A DNA stretch of 64,000 bases from Pomphorhynchus laevis (taxonomy: Eukaryota; Acanthocephala; Palaeacanthocephala; Echinorhynchida; Pomphorhynchidae): contig WNNJ02003297.1 of NCBI GenBank assembly GCA_012934845.2, forward strand, positions 62,001 to 126,000, written 5' to 3'. Below the pieces are notes generated by a model. The model had not been told where the DNA came from. It saw nothing but the letters and a program-made list of their open reading frames with translations, and ran no database searches. Both the position numbers and the translations under genes were made by a program. Below, piece by piece: positions 39,126 through 50,352 of this stretch (position 1 is the stretch's first letter; each line of letters begins with the position of its first letter).

Positions 39126-41760
39126 ACTCCGCCATGGCCGGTCTCAAGCCCGTACTGAAAAAAGAGGAGAGTTGATGATAGGCTTTGTAACAAGTCAGTC
39201 GTAAAACACCCTGTCGCACCAATCATAAATGCTACCACAACAAATACTTTAACAAGACTACGGCGATCCCGGAAAGCGACGCGCTAAGGTTCGGTCCGAC
39301 CTGACTGACAAATCACTGTGGATCGATGCGGTAAAATCGGCTGTGGAGGGTAATCAAGTAAGCCAAAATCGAAGACAACAAATCTCAACGTCGGATCGTT
39401 GAGTTGGCAATCCATTGACATATGTGCAGTACTAGAAAGTGATTGGTCGGGTGACAAATCAAAAATCATTGGCAACGGTTTCAAGTCCATTTATTATGGC
39501 ACACCAAGGACGAAGTACGGTGTCGGTATTATCATATCTGCCCGTTTCCAAGATTGGGTTGCAGAAGTTCATCGGTACGACGACCGATTGATGAATATCG
39601 TAATCGCCTATGATAACCACAAACTACACCTTTTCAGCGTATACACCCAACAAACTGGCTGCGATTAGACAGTTAAAGACACTTTTTGGGTGTCTTTTTA
39701 GACGAAAAGACCGCGGAAGTACATAAGGGCGACACGATTATTATTGTAGTGATTTGAACATTCACGTCGGCAGCACAAAGGAAGGATACATATGTCACGG
39801 TGAAAAATGCTTTGGAAGACGATACAATGATTGGGAACGCGACCTTGATTATTCCAATATACATGATTTGATCATTTGCAATACACGGTTCTAAAACCGA
39901 ATATCTCATTACGTCACCTTCTACAGTGCTCAAAGTTCCATATTTGTATCACAACGCCGTACTATATCCTAGTACGGCGTTTCGTACTATATCCTAGTAC
40001 GGCGTTTCGTACTATATCCTAGTACGGCGTTGTGACTTAAAGTTAGTAACCGATACAAAATCAATTCCGTATTAGACGATTACCACACAGTACAGACATG
40101 TTGTCGTCACGTTAGGTATCTCCCCGCCTAAACATATCCCCGAAGAATGAAACGAAAGATCTCACATAAAGTGGTGGAAATTAGCAAACAAAACCCCAGA
40201 AATTTGGATGAAATATAATGAAGGCAAAAGAGAGGCAAAGAAGGCAGTAGTGGTAACAAGGACTAAGAAGTTTGAAGAGTTCTACAAGAAACTCGACACT
40301 CGTGAAGGTAAGCGCGAAATCTATAAGATAAATATGACAAGACACCAGAAGACACAAGACGCGGAAACATTCTACGGAATCAATGACTATAGCGGTGTCT
40401 TGTTGTGCGAAAATATAGTTCTGGTTAGATGGCCTGACCATTTCATGAAAATTTGAAACGAATAGTTCGAACATCAACACATTCTATATGTAACGCTTGT
40501 CAAAAGACATGTTCTGCCCATAATAGCGATCAAAGTCGAGAACGCGCTGCAGCAAATGAAGTGCGGAAAAATGACATGATTTGACCACCTGGCTGCCGAA
40601 CTTTGGAAGTTCAAAAGTTGGAACCTTGCAGGATGGCTGGCGTAGTTATTTAATCAGATATCAAGAAAATACAAGCACCAGCCGATTGGAGTTGCAGCAT
40701 AACTGTACCTTTTTGGAAACACAAGGGAAACCCAGCTGATAGCACAAACTACGGTCCAATCCGTCTCATCTCGCACACCATGAAAATATTCAAACATGTA
40801 ATCAATGCAAGGATTCAAAACATCATGGATTTCGCAATGTGGTTTCGTACGTCTTCTTGAGAAACACAGTGAAAAACAAAAAGTCATTCACATTGATTTT
40901 TTTGATCTTAAGAAGGATTTTTATCGCTTCCCACACGAGGTTATCTAGTATGCTTTGAGATGCCATAAAATAACGGAAGATCTTGTTGAGTGGGTCAGGC
41001 TGTTATATAAAAGACCGACTAGTCGCTTGTGTACAATAATAGGATATTCGAAAGATTTCTTGATCACCGTAGGGGTTCATCAGCGATCGGCACTTTCACC
41101 AGTGCTATTCATTCTAGTTATGAACGTAGTGACACGACCTGAACAAACAGATGACTTGGACGTTACTATACGCTGACGATGTCTTGATAAAGCATATTGA
41201 CAAAATTTACCTTTAGAACCAGGTTAAGGCATTGAGTACCCGGCTCAAACAGTTTGGTCTAAGCATCATCGTCCAAAAGACCAAATATCTAAAAACGAAC
41301 ACTGATGATGGACTTACGGACGTCAACATTAAGATACTTTTAATCCACCATTACAGCAGACGACGATCTTCATACAGTGGTTGTAACTCAGATAAAGCAA
41401 CGTGGATGAAGTGGAGGTCAGTAAGTGGTGTCTTGTGAGATCCCAAAATTAAAGATCGTATAAAGCAAAGAATAACAGAAATAATGTCATACCCGTAGCG
41501 ATTTATGGTGTGCCGAATGCTGGCCAATGACCAAACATGCAGAGCGTCTATTCGTAACGATGGAGGCCAAGTGGCCTCTATCGATAGATAGAGAAAGCGC
41601 CCGAAAGGAAGACCAAATCAGCGTTGGATCAACATCATAAGCCGAGTTTTAGCGGACGTTGGCCTGCAACCAAGATATGTTGCAGACCGCGTGAAGTGGA
41701 AAAAGTATTCCAAAGTAGCGAACCCGCCACCATACGGGACAAATGCTGAAGATAAAGAAG
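39126..41760 (+). mobile_element. RTE-clade LINE, decayed, with 14-bp target duplication
   Basis: Flanked by agataaaaatcaga at 39,112-39,125 and 41,761-41,774. The endonuclease near 39,399-39,668 reads YYGTPRTKYGVGIIISARFQ and VIAYDNHKLHLFSVY, diagnostic of RTE/BovB-type elements. The RT lies near 40,740-41,240: RLISHTMKIFKHVINARIQN, ALRCHKI and EDLVEWVRLLYKRPTSRL, VGVHQRSALSPVLFILVMNV, YADDV. Late sequence includes WMKWRSVSGVL and GRPNQRWINIISRVLADVGL. Many stops and frame changes make it old. The 3' end is a short ga(a)gataaa-type repeat, usual for RTE. Confidence 0.85.
39956..40034. repeat. Three tandem copies of a 25-bp palindrome-bearing unit inside the RTE
   Basis: gtactatatcctagtacggc, then gtttc, is repeated three times. 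Each unit has gtacta...tagtac as an imperfect palindrome. The array sits between endonuclease and RT of the RTE copy and is absent from what the coding pattern expects there. Confidence 0.85.
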
Positions 41761-42010
41761 AGATAAAAATCAGAGCACATAATTTTAAATCGATGACGGA
41801 TATCAACAATAGTGCAGTTCGATTGATCTACTTTAATTTATATTGAGAACGAGTGGTGGTTGCTGCAGTACCCATGGTTCTGATATATATACACTGAATG
41901 ATATTTTTTTTGATTTTTTTTCTTGTATTAATTTGTTTTTTTTGTGAGCGGTCAAACAGCCCTATGGCTATGACCTGTAGTAATAATATTATTATCTAAT
42001 ACAATGATTC
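41761..42010 (+). mobile_element. Right piece of the split repeat, then a LINE 3' end fragment
   Basis: Bases 41,761-41,815 continue the repeat interrupted by the RTE. From about 41,870 the sequence looks like the 3' UTR of a CR1-group LINE: T-rich, then aaacagccctatggctatga (agcc/ggct hairpin), cctgt and an aataatattatta tail ending near 41,998. Confidence 0.6.
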
Positions 42011-42261
42011 ATAACATAAAGTAAGTACATCCTACGGTATGAGTTGCTTGGTCTATTATATATAATTCCAAAATTAAAATTCATAATTTGCTACACGATG
42101 ATTTACGTGTACCTTTTCGAAAAATGACCTGTAGATAAAATTATTATGATTAAAGAAACAAATCTGCGTAATATTATTTGTGTATTGAATTATATTTAAA
42201 ATGAACAGGATATTTGTTCTGTTAACATACGTGATTTTAATTAAGAACAAATTTCCAATAA

Positions 42262-43010
42262 TAATAATTATTATTCTAATACATACTAAAGCCAAAAGGC
42301 TTTTCAGGCAGAGTCTAAAAAAAGAAAAGCAAATAGTCAATCAACGTAGCTAATTAGGGTATTCCAGTGGTAGTGTTGAATGGCGGCATTGTTCACGTAT
42401 CCATTTGTAGCATCATGATTTAAACGTTCTCAAGCTAGGGGCTGCAACGACTTCCTCAGGCAACGAATTCCATATGTTAATTCCTCTCCTCGAGAGTCTA
42501 TACACTTTTGATAATCTGCCAAATCCAAATTTATACAAGACTCTGCTATATCCCCGCAACTTACCTACCCACCTAGTGATTACATCGATGGGATAACCCA
42601 CCGCATCATTCGACCTATGCCATAGACATAGCATTTCCAAGGATAAGAACCTCTCACGTACCGACAACATCCCAATACGACTTAGACGTACATAATAGTC
42701 AATACCACTTAAGCCAATACAGAGCCTCGATCCGCGCCTAAGAATAGACTCCAGGTCTAATAGTTCTTGCTTAGTGACAGGGAAACAAGCCTGAATGCAG
42801 TACTCCAAGTGTGGCCTGACGAGGGAGATGAATAACCTCTTGAACATATTACAGCTTAACCTGATGAATGCACTTTTAATACAATATAACGCCCTAGTAG
42901 CTTTACCTAGAAAGAAGTCGGTGTTCAACTTTGTTTTCAAGGATTGATGGACAATAATCCCTAAATCCTTATGATGAGACACTTCTTTTAAGACAAGATA
43001 ATACAAGTAA
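42262..43010 (-). mobile_element. LINE family D, copy D2: 3' end fragment
   Basis: On the minus strand 43,006-42,413 encodes the thumb and C-terminal part of a CR1-group ORF2: HHKDLGIIVHQSLKTKLNTD, KATRALYCIKSAFIRL, FKRLFISLVRPHLEYCIQAC, LESILRRGSRLCIGLSG and RRGINIWNSLPEEVV. It is uninterrupted over 197 codons. A hairpin (aagcc/ggctt near 42,290) and an aataataat tail follow. It is related to copy D1 at 61.3-64 k, and is 5'-truncated after YADD. Confidence 0.82.
42270..42312 (-). other. 3' hairpin of LINE D2
   Basis: On the minus strand aagcc-tttt-ggctt is followed within about 15 bases by aataataat-type repeats. The same arrangement is seen in D1, B1 and the fragment near 41,960. Confidence 0.65.
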
Positions 43011-43019
43011 TTATTTCGA

Positions 43020-43300
43020 AATGCTTTAAGGTACTAACAAACTAAAAATATTTAAAACTTATTTATGTCAATTTATTATCGTTTTAATAAAATTGTATTG
43101 ATGATCTATAAATATACAAATAGATCTTTAGATAATATTCGAGTTAATAATATACCAGAATTAACTAATCAGATTATTTAATTAAAATATTTTTAACTCA
43201 AAAAGAAATTCTTATAACCCATGAGCTGATTAATAGATAATGCACATAATAATACAAAATTTGATCTATTTTTATATTTTGAATTTTGGAGCAGAATCAG
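43020..43300. other. AT-rich spacer, nothing recognised
   Basis: There is no coding stretch or element that I can support between LINE D2 and fragment F. Confidence 0.5.
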
Positions 43301-43329
43301 CAAAACTGCAATTTATTTTAATATTTCGA

Positions 43330-43611
43330 TATCTTCTGCAACAAATATAATCAGGAAAATGCAGCGCAATTTGTTCAAACATTGTATCGTAAATAAATAC
43401 GGTTTACAAAGATCACTTCCGCTTGCCAAAAAGACTGACTACATGTGATCAAATCCCACGACTTTGGAACTATGTACCTGCAACAATAATCAACAGCCCC
43501 AGTAAATTTTCTTTTAAGTTCAGACTATGTCGAGGGCTTCAATCTAACATTTATCTTTGATTGTTTTTTACGTTTTATCTTTATACTGTTTTTTATTTAT
43601 TAAAATAATAA
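43330..43611 (+). mobile_element. LINE fragment F: C-terminal end of a CR1-group ORF2
   Basis: The plus strand reads RLPKRLTTCDQIPRLWNYVP, then ATIINSPSKFSFKFRLCRGL, the usual last block of a CR1-group ORF2 (a W-N-x-x-P core followed by SFK). A T-rich 3' UTR and an aaaataataaag tail end at about 43,611, where family A copy A5 begins. Confidence 0.6.
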
Positions 43612-44800
43612 AGCGAACCTCCTGTCCAACTATTCTTTGTCCTCCATCAATTTACACGTTCTTAGCGACTTCAACATCCTCCTTTCTCGCCTTCGTTATG
43701 ATTATGGCTTTTCCTCCTCCGTAGCATGGTTTGCCTCATATCTATCCAACCGTTCTATTCGAGTCTGTTCAAATTCATCATCCTCCCCTCCCATCCCTAT
43801 TTTCTGAGGGGTCCCATAAGATTCAGTCCTAGGAGCCCTGCTTTTATCTCTTCTACTTGGCGATTTCTATTCGTTTATCAATCCTTACTCCTTAAACGTC
43901 ATGCAATACGGCGATGACATCCTCATATATGCTCACCCGCCCATCGCATACACGATATCGCAATTTCTGCCTCCAATTGTATTTCTTCTATCTACAAACG
44001 TCTCTCACATCTTCATCTCGTTCTAAATCTAGACAGTTCTAAAATAATGTGGATCCTCCCGCGTCAACCTAACATATTTTCTCCCCTTGTATCTTTTGCC
44101 TCATCAATCATCCCCATGGTCCACAATCTCACTTTCTTAGGATTCCATTTCAATGATCACCTTTTCCTTAAACCCTCCGTCCGTGACAAGGTCCGATCGT
44201 CCAACTTAATTCTCCGTGACATCTGCCGTATCTGGCCCCTTATCGACTCCAATTCCTATATGTCTCTTCTTTCATCTCTTCTTTATCCTAAAATCGATTA
44301 CTGTCTTAGTCCTTACGCCAATTCTCCAAAATCCATAATCCTACCCCTACAACGCATCATCAACTCCGCCATTCGAGTGCTTTTACATCTCCGTCGCTTA
44401 GACCCTACATATTGCCCAACTATCCTGGTTCACCATCCACATCCGCATACAACTCGGCCTTCTTATCGTAACTTTTCGTCTCATCGCTGTCGGCTTCCCA
44501 TCATTCATTAACCTCCCTTTCTTAACGATACTCGCCCTACCTCGCTCTATCACTGCGTTCCCGTCATTTTCTCTTACTCCACGTCCCTTATTACTCCAAC
44601 AACTACGGTCTCTGATCATTACTCGTCGCCTCCCCCTTTCCTGGAATCAGCTCTCTTTCGACGTCCGCCGCACTCCATCATTTATCACATTCAAATTCCT
44701 CCTCCATTCCTACCTTCTCGACATAAGATTTAGATTTTTTTGTTGTTGTGGTCACGTAAGCGTGTGCCAACACGCATTTGCCACGTAAAAATGAATCTTT
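43612..44800 (+). mobile_element. LINE family A, copy A5, with large internal deletion
   Basis: It begins with endonuclease sequence (tctttgtcctccatc ... gcgacttcaacatcc). At about 43,679 it jumps to RT sequence (tcctttctcgccttcgttat), omitting roughly 1.3 kb present in A3. The RT and C-terminal part then follow A1 closely, including the same TGA in the block ttttctgaggggtcccata and the same disrupted actccttaaacgtc block. The 3' hairpin at 44,760-44,775 has a compensatory pair relative to A3/A4. The main open stretch is 44,047-44,511. Confidence 0.85.
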
Positions 44801-45355
44801 TTCATCGCCTTATCATGAATAAAGTCAGTATTTGAGCGAATTCTCAATGCCCTGTGCAACATTACACCCAAATCCCTCCACTCAGATACAACTTCAAATG
44901 TATGAACCCCTAATCGAAATTCACGATCATGTTTACTTTTTTTCTAGCTTCATATGGACACATCAACGTTCAGTTTCATACCCGCAGCTACACTCTATTT
45001 GTGTATTCGATCAAGGTCGTCTTGTAGGACCGACCATACGTATCATTGATATTAAAAGACCAAAGTTTGAGGTCATCCGCAAAAGCCAAGCAAGGGTTCT
45101 AGATTCTTAACAGTAAGTTATTAAGCTAAACAATAATGAAAAGAGAACCGAGTACAGTACCCTGCAAAACTCCACAATTAACACGTTTGGGAGAGGATGC
45201 ATGGCTTCGGACTCTATCTTTAAAAAATCCATTTCGGAGGACGGAGGAAATCGCAGATCCACCTACACAGCAACGAAGAAACTCCATAATGAGACAACAT
45301 GCTAAAAAAATTTCATACAGAACTTGATCGAAGGATCTCAAAATCAATAAAATAA
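44801..45355 (-). mobile_element. LINE family D-like RT fragment (D3), decayed
   Basis: The minus strand carries CGVLQGTVLGSLFIIV (RT block C), NPCLAFADDLKLWSFNINDT (FADD catalytic block), FRLGVHTFEVVSEW and RDLGVMLHRALRIRSNTDFI. This matches D1 block by block, with several stops. It stops abruptly at the tail of A5, which therefore probably entered this copy. Confidence 0.75.
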
Positions 45356-45790
45356 TTATAAAATTACTGTTTATAATACATACACTTTAATTTAAATAGA
45401 ATTATTGTTATTCTTAATATATTTGTAATACTGCCCCTTCGTCAGATCGATATTGCTATTGACTGGTTAATAGTAATCTCCTTGTTGGCCAACATTGTTG
45501 AAAGCATATTAAACAGAATATTATATACAATATAATTAGAACGTTAGCAAAGTATAGGAAACTAAACACGTATGATCATATAAATTTTAACATCTAAGCA
45601 CAGCTTTTAATATCGTTACAGAAAATATATGTAATGTGTGGCTATCTTTCACGGAAAATACATGAGTATCAAACATTATTCGTTGCAAAACACGATTGAA
45701 CACTCGCGAATTTTAAATAATATTAGACAAGGCAAAATTTAAAAAAATATGCAGGACAAAAATACAAGCATAGCTCAATAGTTACAAAAA
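45356..45790. other. AT-rich spacer, nothing recognised
   Basis: AT-rich DNA between LINE D3 and the 3' tail of LINE C2. No coding stretch or repeat was recognised. Confidence 0.5.
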
Positions 45791-47262
45791 ATATTAACAA
45801 ATATTAATAATATAATAATATAACAAACATAAGCAAATGCAGTCGCTTACAACACATGACAAAATAAAAAAATAAAAAACATCAACAAAAAATTCAATCA
45901 AATAGTAGTCGCAAATTCCTTCTCAGCTTCAATGGATTTCTTGATAGCATCACTAGATATACTACTAGAGATATCAAGGTACTCTAGTGAATTCCACCCG
46001 TTAATTACCCCTGTTGCAAATCGATGGTTAACAGGAATTCTTGTAGTTGGCTTTATTTCCACACATGCCCCGAGTTTCTCGTCTATCATTCACGGATAAG
46101 CTAGAGAGACCAGCAAAGCCATCGAAAACAATTTTGACTGCAATTGATAACTCAATAACCGATCTGCGATATTTTAATGTACCGACACGTAAGGATGTCA
46201 AACGTTCAGCATATCTCAAATTAGAGAAATTCGGAATCATTCGTGACCCTTTACGTAACAAGTTCTCAATGTCACGGGAATCCCTTAAAGTATGTGGATA
46301 AGTTACAGGTAAACCGTATTCAAGGATAGGTAGAATATAAGAGCAAAATAGTCGCTTGAACATAGACGGACATATCCGATCAAAAGATTTGAAAAACATC
46401 CATAAAATACAATAGCCTCGATTACAAAAATATCTTGTGTGGACATTAGTTTTTAAGCTACTGGTCATCATCACACTAAGATCCTTGAATTCACCCACTC
46501 GGCCTATCCGAATCGAACCTATCCGATACGATGAGTTTAGTGAAGAACCAATAGACATATGCGCACATTTAGAGGGGTTAACCCTCTAACCATTTTCCGC
46601 TGACCATTTTTCTAGACATGTCAGATCATCATGAAGGATCTTAATGTCCCTTCCGTCTCTAATACGCCGCCATATATTAACATCGTTAGCACACATAAAG
46701 ACATCAGAACGAATTACAGCTGCGAGATCATTGATATATACAATAAAAAAAGTGTGGAGATAACAGCACCCTGTGGAACGCCAGAATGAATAGCGAATGA
46801 GGTGGACATATCTGCACCTACACGTACTTTGAAAGAGCGTGAACTTAAGTAATTTGCGATCCAGGCGGCATGCATTGGACAAACACTAAGTGACTTCAAT
46901 TTGTGAATGAGGCGATCATGCGGAACTGAATCAAAAGCATGAGAGAAATCTACAAAAATTACATCAGATTAAACTCATCCATCTAATGAAGAGTGCAATG
47001 AGTTGGAAGAAACCAAAAGATTACTTATTGTTAATCTATTTGGTCTGAAACCGTGTTGTGAGTCAGTGAATTTACCGTTGCTTTCCAAATCAGAAGATAC
47101 GTTTATTACTATTAGCTTTTCAAACAACTTACAAATAATACATGTCAAGGCTACTGGACGATAGTTCTTACACACTTGTCGATCTCCCATTTTATACACT
47201 GGAACTACAATGGACTCCTTCCAACGCGAAGGAATTCGAGATTAGAGAATAGAAAACTAAAT
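45791..47262 (-). mobile_element. LINE family C, copy C2, 5'-truncated
   Basis: On the minus strand from 47,262: RT (YKMGDRQVCKNYRPVALTCI, SQHGFRPNRLTISNLLVSSN), palm (AAWIANYLSSRSFKVRVGAD, VFMCANDVNIWRRIRDGRDI in place of the usual ADD block), thumb 46,558-46,028 (GEFKDLSVMMTSSLKTNVHT, FCSYILPILEYGLPVTYPHT) and C-terminus 46,089-45,898 (NHRFATGVINGWNSLE). The 3' UTR ends with ttatattattatattatt near 45,800. It is broken in several places. The 5' truncation at 47,262 coincides with the border of an inverted family A segment. Confidence 0.82.
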
Positions 47263-48123
47263 TCGAATTTTTGGACGGGTGTGGACAACTTGAAAATTTC
47301 CGTCTATGTTTCGGATGGAGAGTGATGTTTCGCCGTTTTCCTCGCGACGGCGTTTTTCGATACGGGCTGAAGAAATTTGAGCGATTTCAGAAGGGGCTCG
47401 ATCGGGGAAAATTCGAGTGGTTGAAGATGACATTAGTTTGAATCGTTGAGAGAGGACAGAAGACGCGTAAGAGCGATGCTTGAAAACAATTTTTAGGAGA
47501 GGGGGCTGGGAAGGATTGGATTGAGAAGATTTGTTTAGACGGATGAATGCGACAGGAGAAATGTCCTTGAAAAAGGATGGTTTATCCGCAGGAACAATAT
47601 ACGAGAGGACGGATCTGAAGGCGACAACATCGTGGTCCAGACGTGCTTGTCGAGATAAAGAGTTGGAAGGCGTGATATTAGTGACAATGACGAAATGATC
47701 GCGAGAAGCAAAGCGCTTCCGTAAAGGAGGACGACTTACGTGAGTAGGTGAGATCACGATAGAAGAGCTGGCAGTTAATGATTTGGAGGGATTTGATTTG
47801 ACGACGGGATACATAGAGGATAATGATAATAAAGAGGGTGGCAAGCGATGTGAGGAAAGGTTATGAGTGGAAGGATAGTGGAGGTTGGTGGAGGTGATTT
47901 TGATTGATGGATGCAAGTTATTGAGAAACGAGACGGGAAGGACGGGACGTGGGGTGTCGGGGAGTGAAGATGACATGGAATGGGAAGTGTATATAGTGGC
48001 AGGGTCGGTGGGTGGAGAAAGGACATTAGAAACGACGGGGGTAGTTTGAGTTGACGTATTGGATGTTGATATGTGCTTATTGGAAAGGTGGCAGATTAGT
48101 TTGTTGGCACAAAAACCACATAC
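47263..48123 (-). pseudogene. ORF1 main part of inverted family A segment (A6)
   Basis: From VCGFCANKLICHLSNKHIST the frame runs through a Thr/Ser-rich variable part (VVSNVLSPPTDPATIYTSH) into the conserved block SLPDTPRPVLPVSFLNNLHP. It continues through RKRFASRDHFVIVTNITPSN and ERRAP-like C-terminal sequence to NGETSLSIRNIDGNFQVVHT. It is open over its whole length but cut off from its own start (50,481) by LINE B2. Confidence 0.85.
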
Positions 48124-50348
48124 TATTATTATTATTATTATTATGTAGACAACGTTACGAGCATAGCTCACAGTTGCTGACAAATCGATAGTCAAAATAA
48201 AAGAAAAAGAGAAAATCAAAAACAAATCAGTTAACAATTTAAAATAATCTGTCGTTTAAAGAGCTCACGAGTTCCCGCATTTACAATATCATCGCTTAAA
48301 CGATTCCATGAATTTATTATTCGTTGTCCAAATTGAATCGTCCTAGAATGTACTATTCGTTGGCGACTAAGATAAAATGAGTGACCTCGCAAAGCTCGAG
48401 TTGATCGAATGTTGAAGAGCCCACGCAACACATGGTGTTCATTGTGAAATACCTCCCATACAAGACACAGATCCCGCGAGTCACGAATATCACATAATGA
48501 CTGCATATTTAAAGACCGAAGACGGTCCTCGTAAGGAAGTTCTCTCAAAGAATGTACTAATTTTGTTGCCCTACGTAGCACCTTCTCAAGTCGATTAATC
48601 TCATCTCTGGTTCGAGGGTATGAACATTGAGAAGCATATAACAAATGACTTAGTACAAAAGCGTTTGCAAGAACTCTAAAAGAACGTGGACTCACATAGC
48701 TGAATGATCGGCGAAGGAAACCAACCATACGCATGGCCTTCGAACAAATGTACTCAGTGTTTTGGCGAGTGGAGAAATCATCCGTTATCAATACGCCAAG
48801 ATCTTTATAGCTCGAAACCAATTTAATCACTCGATCCCCGAGATGATATATCGGCACTGGAACAATATTACGTGATCGAATGTGCATGCAAGTGCACTTC
48901 GAGGCATTAACAGACAGACCATTAGAACGTGCCCACTTAAGAACCGTGTCAATATCTGATTGAAGAATGTTACGATCATAATTCGACTTGATGGCTCTCC
49001 AAATTTTTAAATCGTCAGCAAATAATAATGAATGCGAACTTATTACACTGGGTAGATCGTTGATGAAAATACAAAACAGCAAAGGACCCAATACAGACCC
49101 TTGCGGGACACCGGCATTAACTGGATAATGCTCGGAAAGGGTACCGTTAATGGCGACCTGGTATGTGCGACCAGAAAGAAAGTTGCATATCCAACGAATG
49201 ATAATTGGATTGATTTTTAATGCACTTATCTTCATAATCAACTTGTCATGGGGTACATGATCAAATGCTTTGGAGAAGTCAAAAAATATGACATCGACAG
49301 CATACCCCTCATCCACTATGGAACCCCAACTTTCCTGTGCCAATAAAAGGTTGGTTACTGTGGAACAGTTTTTACGGAATCCGTGCTGATTAGTAGAAAG
49401 TAACCTGTATGATTCTAGGTAGCTACTGATTATCCGATAAAGTAATCTCTCTAATACACGACACGATACAGAGGTTAAACTAACCGGTCGGTAGTTATCT
49501 ACACATGATCGATCACCTTTCTTATGAAGCGGCTTAATGATAGAGCGTTTCCATGCATTCGGGACTATACCGTAATATAATGATGCTATAAATATCCTAT
49601 ATAAAGGCGCAGCAATGACATCATGAAGATTCTTCAGGTATATTGAGGGAAGTAAATCTGGGCAAATCGAGCCCGACGGTTTCAGTCGTTTAAACTCTTT
49701 CATAACATCTTGAACTGTGAACAAGTGAAGAATATCAAAAATTGACGGATTAATACGAGTAATTTCTATACAAGGAGAAGTAGTAGCTGATACGAGAAAT
49801 TTACGACCAAATGCATTAGCAATATCGAAATGATCTACTAGAATGCGTCCATTGTTTCCAATGATAGAGCTAGAAGATCGAACATTACTTTTAAAATTTG
49901 CATATTTAAATAATATGTTAGGATTGTTGGCTGACTTTCCTATCAGTACTTGTTCAAATTGCCGCTTTTTAAGTCTCTTGAGATATGTGAAATGATTCCG
50001 ACACTTTTTAAATGACCTATAATCAGTTTCTCCATTCCTATACCTTACGAATTTTTGCTTCTTGGATCTCAATGCATCTTGAAGCTCCTTATCAAACCAA
50101 GGATTTGTGCGTGCACGGGCAGTTGCTACCTTACGAGGTGAGAAACGTAGAAGGAGCGATATCATTAGAGTTTCAAATTGTTGCCAAGATGATTCAACTC
50201 CAAAAATCAATGGATCATACCAATTTGTACCGAGAAGGGATTGACGTACTAAACTGTAATTGGTTTTGAAACATTGTACTGACATACATGAAGACTCAGG
50301 TTGTGACAATATATTAGATAAGTTTGTATTAAAGCGAATCCTTTAATT
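48124..50348 (-). mobile_element. LINE family B, copy B2, 5'-truncated, flanked by ATAC
   Basis: Flanks read atac at 48,120-48,123 and 50,349-50,352, a 4-base direct repeat. Removing the insert restores the family A frame EDFVCGFC. The 5' end lies between endonuclease and RT. The 3' end is a gagc/gctc hairpin near 48,160 and a (tta)n tail at 48,124-48,145. It contains one uninterrupted long reading frame. Confidence 0.9.
48231..50309 (-). CDS. LINE B2 ORF2: linker, RT and C-terminal domain, uninterrupted
   Basis: About 692 codons are open (open also to ~50,340, no true start because of 5' truncation). Linker: RTNPWFDKELQDALRSKKQK. RT: PNAWKRSIIKPLHKKGD, SVDNYRPVSLTSVSCRVLER-like block, QHGFRKNCSTVTNLLLAQES, VIFFDFSKAFDHVPHDKLIM, NAGVPQGSVLGPLLFCIFIN and LLFADDLKIWRAI, with FADD in place of YADD. 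C-terminal: YKDLGVLITDDFSTRQNTEY, LYASQCSYPRTRDEINRLEK, NSWNRLSDDIV. The first Asp and the Asp pair of the RT are present. Absence of any stop argues for a recent insertion. Confidence 0.9.
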   Translation of the reverse strand: MSQPESSCMSVQCFKTNYSLVRQSLLGTNWYDPLIFGVESSWQQFETLMISLLLRFSPRKVATARARTNPWFDKELQDALRSKKQKFVRYRNGETDYRSFKKCRNHFTYLKRLKKRQFEQVLIGKSANNPNILFKYANFKSNVRSSSSIIGNNGRILVDHFDIANAFGRKFLVSATTSPCIEITRINPSIFDILHLFTVQDVMKEFKRLKPSGSICPDLLPSIYLKNLHDVIAAPLYRIFIASLYYGIVPNAWKRSIIKPLHKKGDRSCVDNYRPVSLTSVSCRVLERLLYRIISSYLESYRLLSTNQHGFRKNCSTVTNLLLAQESWGSIVDEGYAVDVIFFDFSKAFDHVPHDKLIMKISALKINPIIIRWICNFLSGRTYQVAINGTLSEHYPVNAGVPQGSVLGPLLFCIFINDLPSVISSHSLLFADDLKIWRAIKSNYDRNILQSDIDTVLKWARSNGLSVNASKCTCMHIRSRNIVPVPIYHLGDRVIKLVSSYKDLGVLITDDFSTRQNTEYICSKAMRMVGFLRRSFSYVSPRSFRVLANAFVLSHLLYASQCSYPRTRDEINRLEKVLRRATKLVHSLRELPYEDRLRSLNMQSLCDIRDSRDLCLVWEVFHNEHHVLRGLFNIRSTRALRGHSFYLSRQRIVHSRTIQFGQRIINSWNRLSDDIVNAGTRELFKRQIILNC

Positions 50349-50352
50349 ATAC

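Noticed and set aside
45136-45327. Plus-strand open frame MKREPSTVPCKTPQLTRLGE
   Set aside because: It is antisense to the D-like RT block GVLQGTVLGS and not a gene.
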